Source of the DNA: Rotaria socialis
Lineage: Eukaryota > Rotifera > Eurotatoria > Philodinida > Philodinidae
Assembly: GCA_905331475.1 (NCBI GenBank)
Contig: CAJNYU010004256.1
Coordinates: 62,001-126,000 of the forward strand
Reading direction: 5' to 3'
DNA: 64,000 bases
The notes beneath the pieces are model-generated. The model had not been told where the DNA came from, did no database searches, and saw only the letters and a program-made list of their open reading frames with translations. Position numbers and translations under genes: made by a program. Every line of letters starts with the position of its first letter. Positions within the stretch are counted from its first letter, which is position 1. This document shows, piece after piece, positions 46,609 through 60,338 of this stretch.

Positions 46609-47694
46609 TCTATGAGTTTTTTTTTTTTATTGTAGTTGGCTTATCCTTCCACAAGATCGTCTTCTTTCTTTTTTTTATCGGTCAGATCACTCAAGTATTT
46701 GTCGTTGAATGAGTAGGATGGAAAAATAAAGTTGCGTGGGAGGAAACGAGAAGTGACAAGAAGAAGAAAAAAAACGAAGAAAAAAGATGAATGGTTGTTT
46801 AAATGATGTGCACTGCTCAACAAGATGATCAACAACCAATCGGCGAGATGTTTCATTCACCATTTTGATCTCGCACGCTTCCACATATACACAAAGCAGA
46901 AGACAAAGAAGAAGAAAAAAAAAGCAGACAATCAACTGTCGATTGTTATTTTGTCGGAAAGAAGCGGTAGACAATTATAAATTCAAAGAAAAATGTTTAA
47001 TAATTGAAAAATAGCTGATATTTTGATCGTCGTCTGATATGTATGTAGTTTGAATTATTTGCCCAACAAAAATTTACCACAATGAAATGACGTTACACAT
47101 GGATTAGATTAAATTTAGATGACTATAGAGGATTGTTAAAAAATGCTAGACTCTGCATAGCTTATGTTTTCAGTTATTATTGGCGCCTTTTCTTTTTTCT
47201 TTTTGCATTCTGTCAATGGGAAGGATGTAGTGGCACAAAATTAGATTTTTGAACTGTCTCAAAATTTGATTACCCTTGTTTAACTTACACATACATTGCT
47301 AAGTGAGAACATAGTAGAAGAAAATACTTTCACGCGACTTCTGATGTTTTTCTTAGCTGAGAATAAAAAATATTCCAAATAATAAACCATCATATAATCT
47401 TTCATGTATTCAAAAAAAACTAATATAATTAATGCTAAATTATGACTTTTGTACTGAAATAGTTCACAGTTCTTTCACAGTGAATATTAATATTAAATTA
47501 CTTATTATTATAACAACGAAATTAACTAAGTCATAAGCAGAAGAAGAAGAAGAAGAAAAAGAAAAAAGAAACGAAAAATCTCTTTTTTTCTCTCTGCTTC
47601 GTTTAATTCTATTTTATTCATAGAGAAAAATGGCACATACATAAACACGAAAAAAAAGGGAATATTTTCACTGTAAAAAGGTAAGATAGATATG

Positions 47695-47722
47695 CACACA
47701 CACACACACACACACACACACA
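47695..47722. repeat. (CA)14 microsatellite
   Basis: Fourteen CA units 13 bp beyond the stop of homeobox copy A, probably in its 3' UTR. Confidence 0.95.
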
Positions 47723-47734
47723 GTCGCACACTGT

Positions 47735-49341
47735 TCAAGCTGGATAGTGAAGCATTGATGTATGATCAACACGAAATGATGATAAACTTTTATTATACCA
47801 ATCAGTATCTTGAAAAGGTAATGAGTTGTCCTAGAAACAAGAAAAAAGAAAAAAAAAACAATGTTTAAAAAAAAGAATGATAATTTTCTTTAGAAAATAG
47901 CGAACCTGTCTAATACCGGCAGCTGTGAGTGGTGAAAATTGTGAATAAGCAACAGCCGCTGGTGTATAACGAATCTGATTCGATATAACATTATTTGTTC
48001 CGCTTGCTGATGATCCTGTTGTTGCATATTGATAGGGTCGTCCCGTGGATGTTTGATAAAAATTTCTCATCATAGCATTACACGGTGATAGAACCGGTGA
48101 TAGAGCTTTTTGTAATTGCTTTTCTTGTTTACGATATTTAGCTCTTCGATTTTGAAACCAAACCTATTCAAAATTAAAAGAAAGAGACGATCATGAATTT
48201 TTATTTGTCTATATTTTTCAATCAAACTCTTTCGATTGTAAATGCACGAGCTAATCGACAAGACGCCTTGTCTTTTTCTCGCGTGTATTGATGTAGTTTC
48301 TTGTCGCTCGACTGCACATACTCATTAGAAATCTATTCTTACGCGACAACGGAGTGTGCCTGCATGATTCAATTATGAGACTATATATAAGCGCGAGCAT
48401 TCGCTTCGGTCTGTCTATGTTCGATGCTGCATCCGACATTTCCTCTTATGCTTGTCAATCATACGACAACATGTTCAATATAGTTTTTTTTTGATCATCA
48501 CAAACCTGAATGCGAGCTTCATTTAGTTTTGTAACTCGGGCTAATTCTTCTCGACAATATATATCTGGATAATGACTTTTTCCGAATGCTGATTCAAGTT
48601 CAGCTAATTGTTCTTGTGTAAATGTTGTTCGATGTCGACGTCGTGCTGGTGTTGGACATTGACTAGCAGGATTTGATAATGAATGATGAGAAGATTGACT
48701 TGAATTTGATGAATGAGCTGGAGAAAGATTATTTGCATTATTGGATGAAAGAGAAGATATTTGATGATAATGAGGATTATATGATTGAAGTTGATGATAT
48801 GGATGAGTATTTAATAAAAGAGATTCATGTTTTATTTTTTTAAATGCTCCACTATCAGAATGACCTAAAAAGAAGAAATGTTATGGCATAAAATTCGTTT
48901 CAATAACATTAACAATAAAAATAATCAACCTGTTGAATTAGTAACAAATTGCAAATTATTATTTGATGATTGATTAATAATATTAAATGGAGATGTCCCT
49001 GCTGAAGATGCTGGTGGTGGTAGTGGTGGTGGAGGTAATGTTCGATTTAGAGCATAAAAACTAGCATAATGATCATCAAGTTTTGATGATAAATTACGTT
49101 TTGAATCACATTCTGTATTGGATGAATTCGACGATGCATTATTGGCTGTTCCAACAGTCAAACCCATTCCCGTTAGTCCAAGTGTAGTTGATGTCGATGT
49201 TGTTGATGATGATATATCAGCATCATTTGTTGTATTATTAGTCTCATTATTGTTAATAAATGCTGATGACGATTGAGAAAAGGTTGTATTATTAGATGAA
49301 GATGAGATTCGATTTCTATTATTATTGGTTAAAGTAGACAT
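47735..49341 (-). CDS. PROP1: PROP-like paired-class homeodomain transcription factor, copy A
   Basis: Four exons close in phase: 49341-48930, 48864-48506, 48163-47906, 47830-47735 (374 aa). The N-terminus is a long Ser/Asn/Thr-rich region with a poly-Pro patch (PPPPLPPP), then [10 protein letters not shown]. The homeodomain is complete: [59 protein letters not shown], with Gln50. Blocks shared with vertebrate PROP1 after the homeodomain are [19 protein letters not shown] and, near the end, QDTDWYN, which supports orthology. PROP factors specify neuroendocrine/pituitary-type cells in vertebrates; the role here is inferred only. The intron inside the homeodomain is 342 bp, several times longer than the others. 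Confidence 0.9.
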
Positions 49342-51549
49342 TTTGCTTGTGTATATATGGTTGTTCTAAATTGAATTATTTGTTATTCATTGATAATGAT
49401 TATTATCTTGGTAAAGAGAAAAGTGAATGAGCGGTTGAAATATGATTTACTCGTTTCTCTTTCTCCTTATATAATAATCATTATAGAATTATATAGTTTT
49501 CTAGGACTCTTAATTTGAGGTGACTAATTTTGTTAGACGACAAATCAACACTTATACTGATTATATAGGATAGAAGAAGAGTAATAAATAATTGACGAAG
49601 GCAGATAAAATGTATAAACTACATGTCCGATGACTACTCGAATGCGAAACGAAGGAGACAACTTCGTTAGGAAAGAAGAGAAGTCGCAAGAGCTTCAGCT
49701 AACGAATGAAATTTACTTCCATTAAGCTAATGTTGTTCCCACTCACTTATACTCACGAACGGCATAGCTCACAAGGCTCTTGAGAATCGATGCATTTCTT
49801 CCTTCTCCCTTTTTTTCTCCTACTCTCTAGTTCGGTTTCTTTTTTTCTCTGTTATTTTGTCGTCCAATGGAAAATTATTGAAAGAGAAAGAGTAGTTGGT
49901 ATTGGTTGATAGTATAGCAATAGAACACAAACATGCTTTTTAGAAAAAGAAGAAGAAAAAATACGAGCAGAAAAAAAAATCTTGTTCTTAACTAAAAGAA
50001 TGATATCTTAATGCTTATGTTCGTTGAATTATTCGAGCAGACTTTGTGCTCGTTAGGGTGCTACCGACTGACCATAGATTCTCAGATGACAATGCCGACG
50101 AACAAGTTGCATTAATTGAGCGATTGCCACAAGCGTTTTTTTCTCTCTTTCCTGTTCATCTGTCTAGCGCAATGCTTTAGGCAGAAGAGCTAAAGATTCT
50201 CACTTACTAGACCACCTACTGTGGCCATTCGGTAAAAATAAAAACTGCCAAATGGCAGACACTTTCGGTGAAGAATAAGATTTAAAATTATAGTGGAACT
50301 AAATTTGACATTGCTTATAACATCGGAAAATGTGTGAAAGAATGACGCATTGTTTCAAATAGGTTTTTCATTGTTCTCGTTTCAAAGAAGTCATCATCGT
50401 CAATCATGGTAAGAGTAAATGGTTTCATTATAGAACAGAATTTATAGAAACTTTTCAAAACAAAAAAGAAAATAATTGACTGACATTGTTAGTACCAATA
50501 GTAAGATAGATAGAATTATCAGTACTAACTTGATATTATCAAATCAACCCTTTTTTTTCTTCATTTGTGAGCAATCGCTTACAGGTATTCCTCTTTTTTT
50601 TTCAGAATGATTGATAAAAACAAGATAATCATTTTTAATTCAAGAATCTCAGACTTTTCTTAATATCAATATAATGACAAGAGCTCAGTTCAATATGGCA
50701 GATTTCAACAGCTATAAATAATGCCGTAATTCATTTGTACACAAGTTATCATTTTATTTAGTAATATTCGTTATTGTTCATTTCAGATTATGATTTAACA
50801 TATAATCGTTTCTCACTTTTTTTTTATAAAAAGTCATCCTGAATAGTTTGGTTTCTAAGCATATTTTTACTATCTTTTATATTGATATTTAAAGTTTGAT
50901 GTATACCAAAAACATTTTCGTCAAAAAAATGAATCATATTGAATGATAAAATAATGTGTTATTTTAAATTAAATTTAACTGCTTTGTACTGAATTTAAAA
51001 TCTCAAATGAGCAACAACAATTTTTAAAGTACAGAGTTCCATACTCTTCTGCATTCAATGTTCGTCACATGCGTGGCCAAATTTTTGTCGACTATCATTC
51101 CATTCATTGTATACCTTACTTGACTACTATCATGAATTTTTGTACAACAAGATGAAGGAAAAAATAGATTATCATTAAGAGAATTATCCATGCATATTTT
51201 TCTTTATAAATTGACTCTGAGATTTCAACATTTCTAATTCAATCAAACATCGACGCCATACATTTAAATGAAATTGATCGCAGCACATAATAACACAAAA
51301 GCTTTTGAGAATCTTTTTTAAGTGTAATACAAGCCGAATGTAACAAAGAATATATATTCAAATAGCGAAGTGCAATTGAACATAATTAACACTATTAAAA
51401 TGACAACTATTTGACTTTTTTTCACAGAATTCGAACGCAAAACAAGAACAGTGAAAAGAGACTTGATCATTCATATAGTAACACTAGATACGAGGAGAAA
51501 AAGAAACGCGAAGATAGTTAATATAAAATAATGGTAAATTGACTGACTA
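49342..51549. other. Non-coding region upstream of homeobox copy A
   Basis: 2.2 kb, AT-rich, probably regulatory for the homeobox gene and 3' flank of MANF. The inverted pair CTGCCAAATGGCAG at 50246-50259 is a short perfect palindrome. No ORF supported. Confidence 0.5.
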
Positions 51550-52280
51550 TCACAAATCTTTTTTATTTTTATCAGTTGTTGATTTGATATATTTATCTTT
51601 AACTTCATTGATACGCTTAATAAATTCGGATTTTTCAATGAAATCAGCAGCTTCACCCCAATCAGTTAAAATCTTCTTCAAATCTTTTACTTTAAGCTTA
51701 TTTAAATCCACAGCATTTACATCGATTTGTTTTTCTAAAAAATAAAAGAAAATTGAATTCTAACAAAGCAAATAGCTTGTATTGATAGTTACCGTATTTT
51801 AAATCACAAATTTGTGGATTGGTTTTAGCAAGTCTTTCTCGACAAATTTTATCTGCAGGTATACCCCATGAGAGTGGTTTAGATAGATCACCAATAGAGT
51901 ATGTAGCCGATGTTGCTAATGCTCCAATATAATAGCACTAAATAGATTTATAGATATTAAATTTAAAAGAAAACAAGTTTAATATTTACCAATCGATGTT
52001 CTTTTGAATCAACTTTTACATTACTACAATAGGTTTTAAATGTTTTTTCGATTTTTTCTGCACTAGCTTTGTCTTCATCAGATAGTGTATCAGCAAATGT
52101 ACTGATAGTTTTTATACATACTAGTTTTTTAAAAAAGTAACATTCAACTGAAGAATAAATATAAAATATTATCTGTTTCTTACCTTCACAATGTTGTTCA
52201 TCGGCTATTTTTTTTGATTGTACACATGATAAAGTACATAAGATGACAATAGAAAGTACTGAATTTAATAAGAGTTGCAT
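51550..52280 (-). CDS. MANF: MANF/ARMET neurotrophic-factor family protein
   Basis: ER-resident and secreted survival factor (saposin-like N-domain, SAP-like C-domain). Four exons close in phase: 52280-52184, 52120-51990, 51937-51793, 51734-51550 (185 aa, like human MANF). Signal peptide [20 protein letters not shown], then the family blocks [49 protein letters not shown] and [11 protein letters not shown]. The six N-domain Cys are present. The C-domain CxxC (CKGC in human, after DWGET) is absent: the sequence reads [14 protein letters not shown]. It ends KKDL, an ER-retention-like tetrapeptide (human RTDL). A CCACG core about 85 bp before the ATG may be an ER-stress half-site. Confidence 0.93.
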
Positions 52281-52813
52281 AATTTCAGTTAGTGTAACTT
52301 GAACAATATGCTAATCGATATGAGAATAATATGGAACTTTGTTAATTGACTGAGAGTAAATGTCGTGGCATGAACCTGAATAAATTTGATGATGATGACA
52401 ACTGTTGTCAAATAATTATTTGATCTAACAAGAGCCAATCAAAATATTCCATGAACATTGATTGAAATGTCGCTATACTTTCATTAAATCAAGGAGGGTG
52501 TTTCAATAGAAGTATTAATCATTATGGTATCAATTATGACTCAGTAAATTGATACGCAAAGAGTTGTTGTTAGAAGCAGAATTGATATTATTCTTCAATT
52601 ATTATATTATAAATTTTAGTGAATATTCAAAAATTTGTTGGCACATTATCAACCTGGATTTTGCAAGTATGTTGCATTCTGTGAACAGTTGATGAGCATT
52701 TGATTTTCACTCTACTTTAGAATGTACGAGAGAATTGACAATTAGTTAAGTCGTTAAATTCATATTAATTTTGCAAGTGAAACATCGTGTACATGAAAGT
52801 ATACTTGTCTATG

Positions 52814-53250
52814 CGCTACATCAAGGGGGAAAAGCGGATTTTTGGGATTTTCAAAATCCTAAAATCCCAAGAAAATCCCAAAGGAATCCCATAAATCGAA
52901 AAGCATTTTTTCCTCTGTGAATGACGTAGTTTCGACCTGAACTTCTTTCCATATATAGGTTTCATGGTCCATAAAAGATCCTAAAAGTTTCAACTCGAAT
53001 AAATGTTTCCATCTTAAAATATTGCATTTTCAAAAAAACTGGATTTTCTCACCGTGCCGTGAAATGAGTATTTCTTGCGCATTCATTATCTTGAGAAGAA
53101 AACGTCTGTTTGTGCTCAAAAATTTTAGAATATTCTAAGAATCATGAAACTTACATATGGGAAAAAATTCAGATGGAAATTCCATCATTCACGTTTTGGA
53201 TTTTGGTATTTCCAAAATCCCAAATCCGCCTTTTCCCCCTTGCGCTACAT
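52814..53250. mobile_element. hAT-type MITE, 421 bp, perfect 8 bp target duplication
   Basis: Element 52822-53242 starts CAAGGGGGAAAAGCGGATTT and ends with its near-complement. It is flanked by CGCTACAT on both sides (52814-52821 and 53243-53250). The subterminal regions are rich in GGGATTTT / AAAATCCC repeats. No coding capacity. The 8 bp duplication and CA-starting termini indicate the hAT superfamily. Confidence 0.85.
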
Positions 53251-55227
53251 ATTTATGAACTACTCTGCTGAGTAGATTGCATATAAATTAAAATATGACG
53301 GAATCGACAAATAAGATATGTAGCATAGTGTATAAGTTCTATTCATGATCAAAGAATCATTAGAATTGATATTCATCGTTGTCGTCCATATAGAAACATC
53401 TTAGGTTAGACAAGAAAAGAAAAGGTTATGAAAGCACTCTTTCTTAACAGAACCAGAGTTGAGTTATTATCGTTTTTAGTGATTTTTCAATATTTTTCGA
53501 AAAGTCAAATCAAGAAATTTCTACTCGAACCTTAACTTATGTTCAAGTATAAAAAATCTTAAAAATGAATAACTTTTCATCCGAAAATAGTTTTCTGTCG
53601 CTGTGATGTCTAATTTCTAAAAATACTGTCACCTTGCAATGGTGGACACCACACAAAGATTGAATTCATTAGAACTTGCAACATCTTGACAGAAAAAAAA
53701 GTATTATTTCGACTTTCCCTTTCGATATTTTTGAAAGATTATCTGACTTAACTATGGATAAGATTTCAGTTAAACGATGATAACTCACTTTCCAAAGCTC
53801 AGACAAGAAGTAACACTTTTAAACTTTTGCTAATCTCATCAAAATGTTTTCGTGTGTTTGACATCAGTTCAAGTGGTGCATATTAAATCAGATGATTTAT
53901 TCATGAGACTACGATTTCTATTTTTAACTACAAGTTTATGTTAGAATTTTTTATTTTTGAAAAAAAATAAGAATTGGTAATATCATTTTTAATATTGTCG
54001 ACGAATATTTGACATCTTCTATTTTAATAAAATTGAATAGAGAAGTAACTTCTTCAGATTCAAGGAAATATCACGATTCTATAATGATAGTTTATTATAG
54101 TATTATTTCGAAATCATGAAGATTCTCCTGAATAAACTAGATCTCCCAAATTTTAACAGAAAAAAATATCGAATAAAATAGATCTGATTTTTGTTTTGCG
54201 GCTCGAAAATTGCTTTTTATTATACCACAAAGATTGAGCTAAAATAAGATGAATCAATAGAGTCATCAATTCATCTATTGGTTTTAACAATGTTTTTAAA
54301 CAATTAGTGTTTACTAAAGAGCAAATAGTAAGTTTGATAAAAAAAAAAAGAAAGTCTCAAACGAACGTCGTTTTAATGTTCATCACATTTGCTAACAAAA
54401 AGTAATAAATGCATCTCATACAAAGTTAACCTATTTACAGGAGTAGTGGCAATGCTAGTTATTTCTACACACACAAGAAAACCTACTAGAACATCATAGA
54501 ATTGATAATCCTATGGTTCAATAGCGCAATGAATGATTTGTTTCACTAAATAAAAACAAATAATTTTTAGACTTCTGTCGAAAAACTTCCGAAATTTAAC
54601 ATAACTATATAAATTATAAGAAAATGTAATTCTTGCCGTATATTGGAGTTTCAACAATGAGTAAATTTCATGAATTTAAACATGCCTTAAAACTTTCCAG
54701 CCTAGAGAGATATGTTCTTTTCAAGGTTTTAAACATTGAAAGTCAATTACGAGTTACACGAAATGGTAAGAAAGATTTGTATTGTTCCATATGCTGAGAA
54801 TGATATATCTATTTGGAATCAACTTTCGGAAAGTTAATGAAATTTACTTATCGTTAACATAGTAGTTGTGGGTTGACAAGTCACACTTAGAATTCTTCTA
54901 TGATGAGAGAAGTCTAAATTAGATTTTGAAAAATGAAACCTATCTTTTTTTCATTTGCTTCACATGTTATATGAAAACTTATTTTCAACGTGTAATAAAA
55001 TATGAAAATTTTAAGCGTTTGTAAATTCGTTTCATTGAATGAACTTTTACAGAAAACAATGATTTGAATTATCTCTATGTGGCACAGTAGCTAAATATTA
55101 GATGTAATATGATTCCATATTAATTTCTATATTTATAAATCATATAATATTTTGTTTTATTTTTAGATTATTATGATTTTGTTTTATTTTTACATTTATT
55201 ATTGATACAAAAAAGTTCATTCAAAAT
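53251..55227. other. Non-coding region upstream of PTPDC1
   Basis: AT-rich, no supported ORF or repeat. Presumably contains the promoter of the phosphatase gene. Confidence 0.5.
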
Positions 55228-58200
55228 ATGGCAACATTAACATCAACTGAAATAAATGACGATCATGAAGAAAACGATTCAACTTTAACTGCTAATACAG
55301 CAGCACTTACATTTCACAATAGAATTTCACAACATACAACAACATTAATTGTCGATTCGACGCCAGAGAATATGTCTTCATTGAATTCTTATAGCAGTGC
55401 TCAAAATCAAAATAATCATCATGAAACTGAAGTTATACGACCTTTTAATGATCCTGGTTTAGCCATCCAACAAAGTAAAAGTACTAGTGAAAAATGGTTG
55501 ATTGATTTTGATTCACCTAAGTCAGCTCCACAAGGAGCTTATTCAGTATTATCTCAAGCTGTTAAAAAATTAGTATCAGAACGAACTGCTTGTCGATTCG
55601 GTAAATATATTTGATTGATTGCCATATCTTGTAAGATCGAATTTAGGTTGTCGAGGTGCTAATTGTAAATATGAAAGATCTGATTATTGGCGTCCAGAAC
55701 AAATGGCTATTAATGGAATCTATTCGAATTGGTAAAGATTTTCTAATTTTGAAAATAGTGATTTAAAAGAAGGTCATTTATTCAGGATAACTGATAATAT
55801 TTTAGCATGTTCCCGTCCTACTAGTCGTCATAGTGATTTGAAGAAACTATTTTATGAGTAACGTCTCTTTTCAGATTAAACATATTTTTTATTTATGTTC
55901 CATTTAATTTTAGAGCTGGTATTCGTGCTATATTTAATTTGGAAACACCTGATGAGCATATTCATTGTGGACATGGCAATCATTCATCAGGCTATGCTTA
56001 CGACCCAACTGAGTTCATGAGTTTGGGGAGTAAGATCGAATTATAGCTAAATTATATTTAATTAATCGACTGTTCCTTTTTTGATTTAAAAAGTTTTTAT
56101 TTATAACTATGCTATGGAAGATTACGGAACAGTTAAAGTCGAAACAATACTTGATATTATGAAAGTGATGAGTTTTGCGATGAAGCAAGGAAAGGTATGT
56201 GTGTCATTTTGTTTTTGTTTTTGAACAAAGAATTCAATAATATATTCATAGATTGCAGTACATTGTCATGCTGGTCTTGGTCGTACAGGTTTTGTTATTT
56301 GTTCATATCTTGTACATGAATATCGTATGACTGCTCATAACTCAATACATTATATTCGCGCAAGACGACCCGGTAGTGTACAAATGACAAAACAAATTGA
56401 AGGTATAGAATGACAAATTAATGATAATATTGGAAGATAATAAGGTTTTTATTCAATTTTATCCAGTGGTGGAAGAATATGAACAGTTTCTAATTCCGAA
56501 ACGAATAGTTTTTACTGATTGGTTTGTATTTTCAGGTGTTTTGATGTTTTATTTACTTTATATAGAATTCTTTTTTAGTGCTGATGTAAATGATGAACTT
56601 CTATTGGATGTGCATTTAAAAAATCAACAAGCTTTTATTCATGGCCGTGATGCATTTATTTACAAATGGATTCCAAGAGTAAGACTATTTTTGTTTTCTA
56701 ACAAAACCTTTTCAATAAGAGATTTCTAAGTGTTAGAATTTTTACAAATATTTCTGCTATAGTTATATCAAGGACTTTATCGACGATGATTCGTTGTATA
56801 CATATATTTATATAAATATCTGTGTGACGATTTTAGATACAAGAGATGCTTGCGCTGATGGAACTACGCTTTATTTAGTTTCTTCATATCACAAATCGCA
56901 CCGTTTACATACAAAGTAGACGTTTATATAGTCGATCACAAGAGAGAGGAGAAAGAGAGAACAGTAACGTCAAGAAGGAAAGGATAGAGAGGGAGAGAAT
57001 GATATGTGTATTTAGAATCGAAGACAGCCATCGTAGATTCATCACATCAAGCGATAGACCAATTGACGGTATGCAAACGTGAAACACAGAAGGATGAACT
57101 ATCTATAACGACGCATCACTCACAATGGTTTCAACATCATTCGTGTGTCCGATTGCGTCAGTCACAAACTGAGCATAAATAGGAATATAACTAACTCTTC
57201 TATGGCTGTCACAATCTGCATACAATATGTGTAGATGTTATACGATGGTTTCAATTGACATATCCGATTTTCTACTGAAACCTACGAAAGAACAGTTATA
57301 TTTCAGATAGCCATAGCTAATGTTTCATGTCTATTTAGATAACTGACGATATATTCATAGTAGATTACCGATCAGAGGATAGTTCACTATTGTTTTTTGT
57401 CTGATTCAATATTATATGATAGGCTTAGCTTTTGTTTTTCAACCATCGAATGTCAACTCAAAGTAGTAAATTTTTCATGAGAACAGTTCATATTTCAATT
57501 GAATTCATGTATGATTTTTGTTTAGGTATTGTTTGTATGTGCTGCTCGTTTAATCGAATTATGTATAGGCTATAGGATTGACACGATCTTACTCACCCTG
57601 AATCGTCGAGTAAAGGACAAGCCAGTGTTTGTTCGTGAAAATCTTCAAACCTTAACTGCAGAAGAAAAAGCGACATGGTTGGATTTTGCACCGTCATTTT
57701 TTTATGAACACGAGCGTCTGTCCCATAGTGATTTTAGCCCATATAAGCAGATAATTAATTGCATGATATTGTCTATTCAAGAAGATTTTCTCACATCAGA
57801 GCAACAACTGAAAGTGTTAGCATTGAAACAAAAAATAAATAAAATAAATAATGGTGTTGATGAAATTTTTGAAGAAACAGATCCATGTATTATCAGTGCA
57901 GTTTTGTGGACATGGCTAAGGTTATTAAAAGTAATTAATAAAATTGATCATTGTTTGCTAAAGAATACATTCATTCATTTCAGAATCCTGTAATTGCAAA
58001 AGAGAATTTTGAATTATTTACTGAAGCAAATGTTCGACAACCATTAGTGATTTTAGAAAAATTACATAAAGTAACTAAATGATTTTTACCATTTGTTCTT
58101 TTGAAACATTTATTCATTTATAGCCTCAACGTGGTACAATCGAATTACTTGCGAAGATGTTTGCTTACATTCGTCGATTTGCTGTTACTGATAAAGGTCG

Positions 58201-58450
58201 TTTGTTAGTCTATTGTATAATACATTTTCTTACTCATTCTCCATTGCCTGATACAAATGAACTTAAAACATTAACAGTAGATTACGATCAACTACGTTTA
58301 TTTCTAATATCTAAAAAAGCAAACTATCAAGATAAGAAACAACAAACTAATGTTGAAAATATTGTCAGTACTACAAGTCTTAATCAGAAATTATTAGACA
58401 GCCTCGAATTATTTTTTATTTGTATTGCTACTCAATTTGAACAGCATTAA
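55228..58450 (+). CDS. PTPDC1: PTPDC1-type dual-specificity-like phosphatase
   Basis: Cysteine phosphatase of the PTPDC1 (PTP9Q22) type, linked in vertebrates to cilia and centrosomes. Eleven exons close in phase: 55228-55600, 55647-55731, 55786-55857, 55914-56029, 56094-56194, 56252-56402, 56467-56521, 56579-56678, 57526-57930, 57984-58070, 58124-58450 (623 aa). Family marks: the Cys block [52 protein letters not shown], and the P-loop [10 protein letters not shown] with catalytic Cys and Arg. The PTPDC1-specific C-terminal domain follows ([31 protein letters not shown]). It is shorter than the human protein because the disordered middle is reduced. The eighth intron (56679-57525) is 847 bp, much longer than the rest. 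Confidence 0.92.
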
Positions 58451-60338
58451 TTTTCGATATTATTAAAAAAAATATATTTTTTAACGAGGTATCGTTTAAA
58501 TATTTTTCCATTTCTTTTTTTGTGATGTTAACCGGTGTTGTGAATTTCTATATCTTTCGATTTAATATAGCATTTCGTTTTAATAAAAAGTAATAACAAC
58601 TAATGTAATATCCGTAGGCTGATAGCAAAATAGTAGAAATACCAGCAAAGAAAGCATGAAAGAAAATCGTTTAGAAAGCTTTTTGCAACTCTGAAAATCT
58701 CTTGTAGCAAGCAGCATTTCAGTGAATCCTGCAAGGAAATCTATCATCTCAAACAATAACATCTGGATTATGGCTACATCAGATAGATGTGTCGGTACAA
58801 CAAATCATTTTGATCTATGTAGAAAAGAAAATGCGTAGTTAATTACATAAACCCATTCTAGTTTTCTAGCGAAAAACTCGCTTAAATATTTCAATGAAGA
58901 AAATCAACATCAAATTGAGATAGTTGAAGATAGGAATTGATAATATTTCTTGGATTTCAAGATACTCAATTGTTTGAATCGTTACTGTCAAACAAAATTC
59001 AAGTTAATCAAAGATTCTATTTAATATTCAGTGTTCTAAGTTAAAATCTTTAGAGTCGCTTGTTCATAGCTATGATATAACAGTCACTTCAACGGGATCT
59101 AAAAAATTTAATAATTACAGTAAATCAATTTTATAAGTTGTCTTATTACAATGATTTAGTGGAAATATGTAAACTGCATTTTCCCAATCAATAACACGTA
59201 ATTAATAAAAATGAAAGAAATAATTGAATGCTTCACAATCAGATGATAATAGTTCGATAGATTTCGGATATTCTTCGTCTTTATACATGCAAATAATATA
59301 ATTATACTTGGTCATTATATACTTGTTACTTTATCCAATTATTTATTACTTCACTTTGTTTAATTTTCTATGATGCCAATTTATTGATCAAAATATATCA
59401 ATTTAAATGTTCTAGAAGCTCATGTTTTCTTTTACAGTTTTCGTCTAATCAAAAATAGATTGCTGTTTTTTGTGATGGTACATAAATTTTTAAAATGATA
59501 TGATAGCAAAGTCAATGATTGTTCTGCGACAGTTTAGCAAAATGAATACTAATTAAAAACTTGAATATGAACTTGTATTTTGAAATCAATTTTTAAACAA
59601 GACGAAAATAACTGATTTGAATCCATGACAATCACAAGCTATTCTAATAATCAAAAAACAAATGTTCTCTGTCAAGAACATGTTTGTTATTCTGTTCAAT
59701 GACGAAAAACAAACAAATATTATTAGAAAGTAATCAATTTCATTATTTTCTGGTGGAAAAATCGAAATTTATCAGTTGCAAGCTACGTTTTTTTGCTTGT
59801 CTGAACCATTGGAGTCAAAGACTTTTATTGATACTTTTTACACAACATTCAATCAACATCGAGTAAACGAAATCAGCAATTTCCGATAGTTCAATATATA
59901 CTCTGATTCTTTTTACAAGAAAATGAAAGAAAAACATTTTTCTACATATCTGCATTTGTTTTATTTATTTTTTTTTGTTAAACTTTACTGAACGATTTTA
60001 TAATTTTTTTGAGCTCATTTTTTGTGCTGTATGTACTTCAAGCACGTATATATACAGTAAATGAGCCATGAAAAAAAAATACAGAGATAGAAGAAGCAAA
60101 AAAGCGAATAATTTGAATCGACAGGGCATAGAAGATGAGCAGAGAAAACTTTTTTTTGCTTCTTTTTCTTTTTTATGAGTTAATGGAAAGGAAACAAAGC
60201 AGAAAAAAAACGTGGAATAGAAAATGAGAAGCAAGATAGAAAAGATAAACAAACAAACCAACAAAGAGAATACATCAAATGACAGAAATGAAATAGTATA
60301 ATACTCAGTTAGAGTATTAATTCAAAGGCTTCTCAAAA
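58451..60338. other. Convergent intergenic stretch
   Basis: Shared 3' flank of PTPDC1 and the poly(A) polymerase gene. AT-rich; purine-rich runs around 60060-60260 create long spurious minus-strand ORFs. Confidence 0.55.

Noticed and set aside
46641..46974. Minus-strand ORFs with hydrophobic Phe/Leu runs upstream of homeobox copy B
   Set aside because: They arise from a purine-rich repeat. The short exon at 46608-46575 gives a phase-correct start instead.
47526..47738. ORF reading VCVCVCVC
   Set aside because: Product of the (CA)n microsatellite next to homeobox copy A.
48251..48439. 62-codon ORF in the homeobox intron
   Set aside because: Lies within an intron bounded by in-phase exons; no recognisable content.
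59998..60264. 88-codon hydrophobic ORF on the minus strand
   Set aside because: Formed by A/G-rich runs read in antisense; no exon signals.
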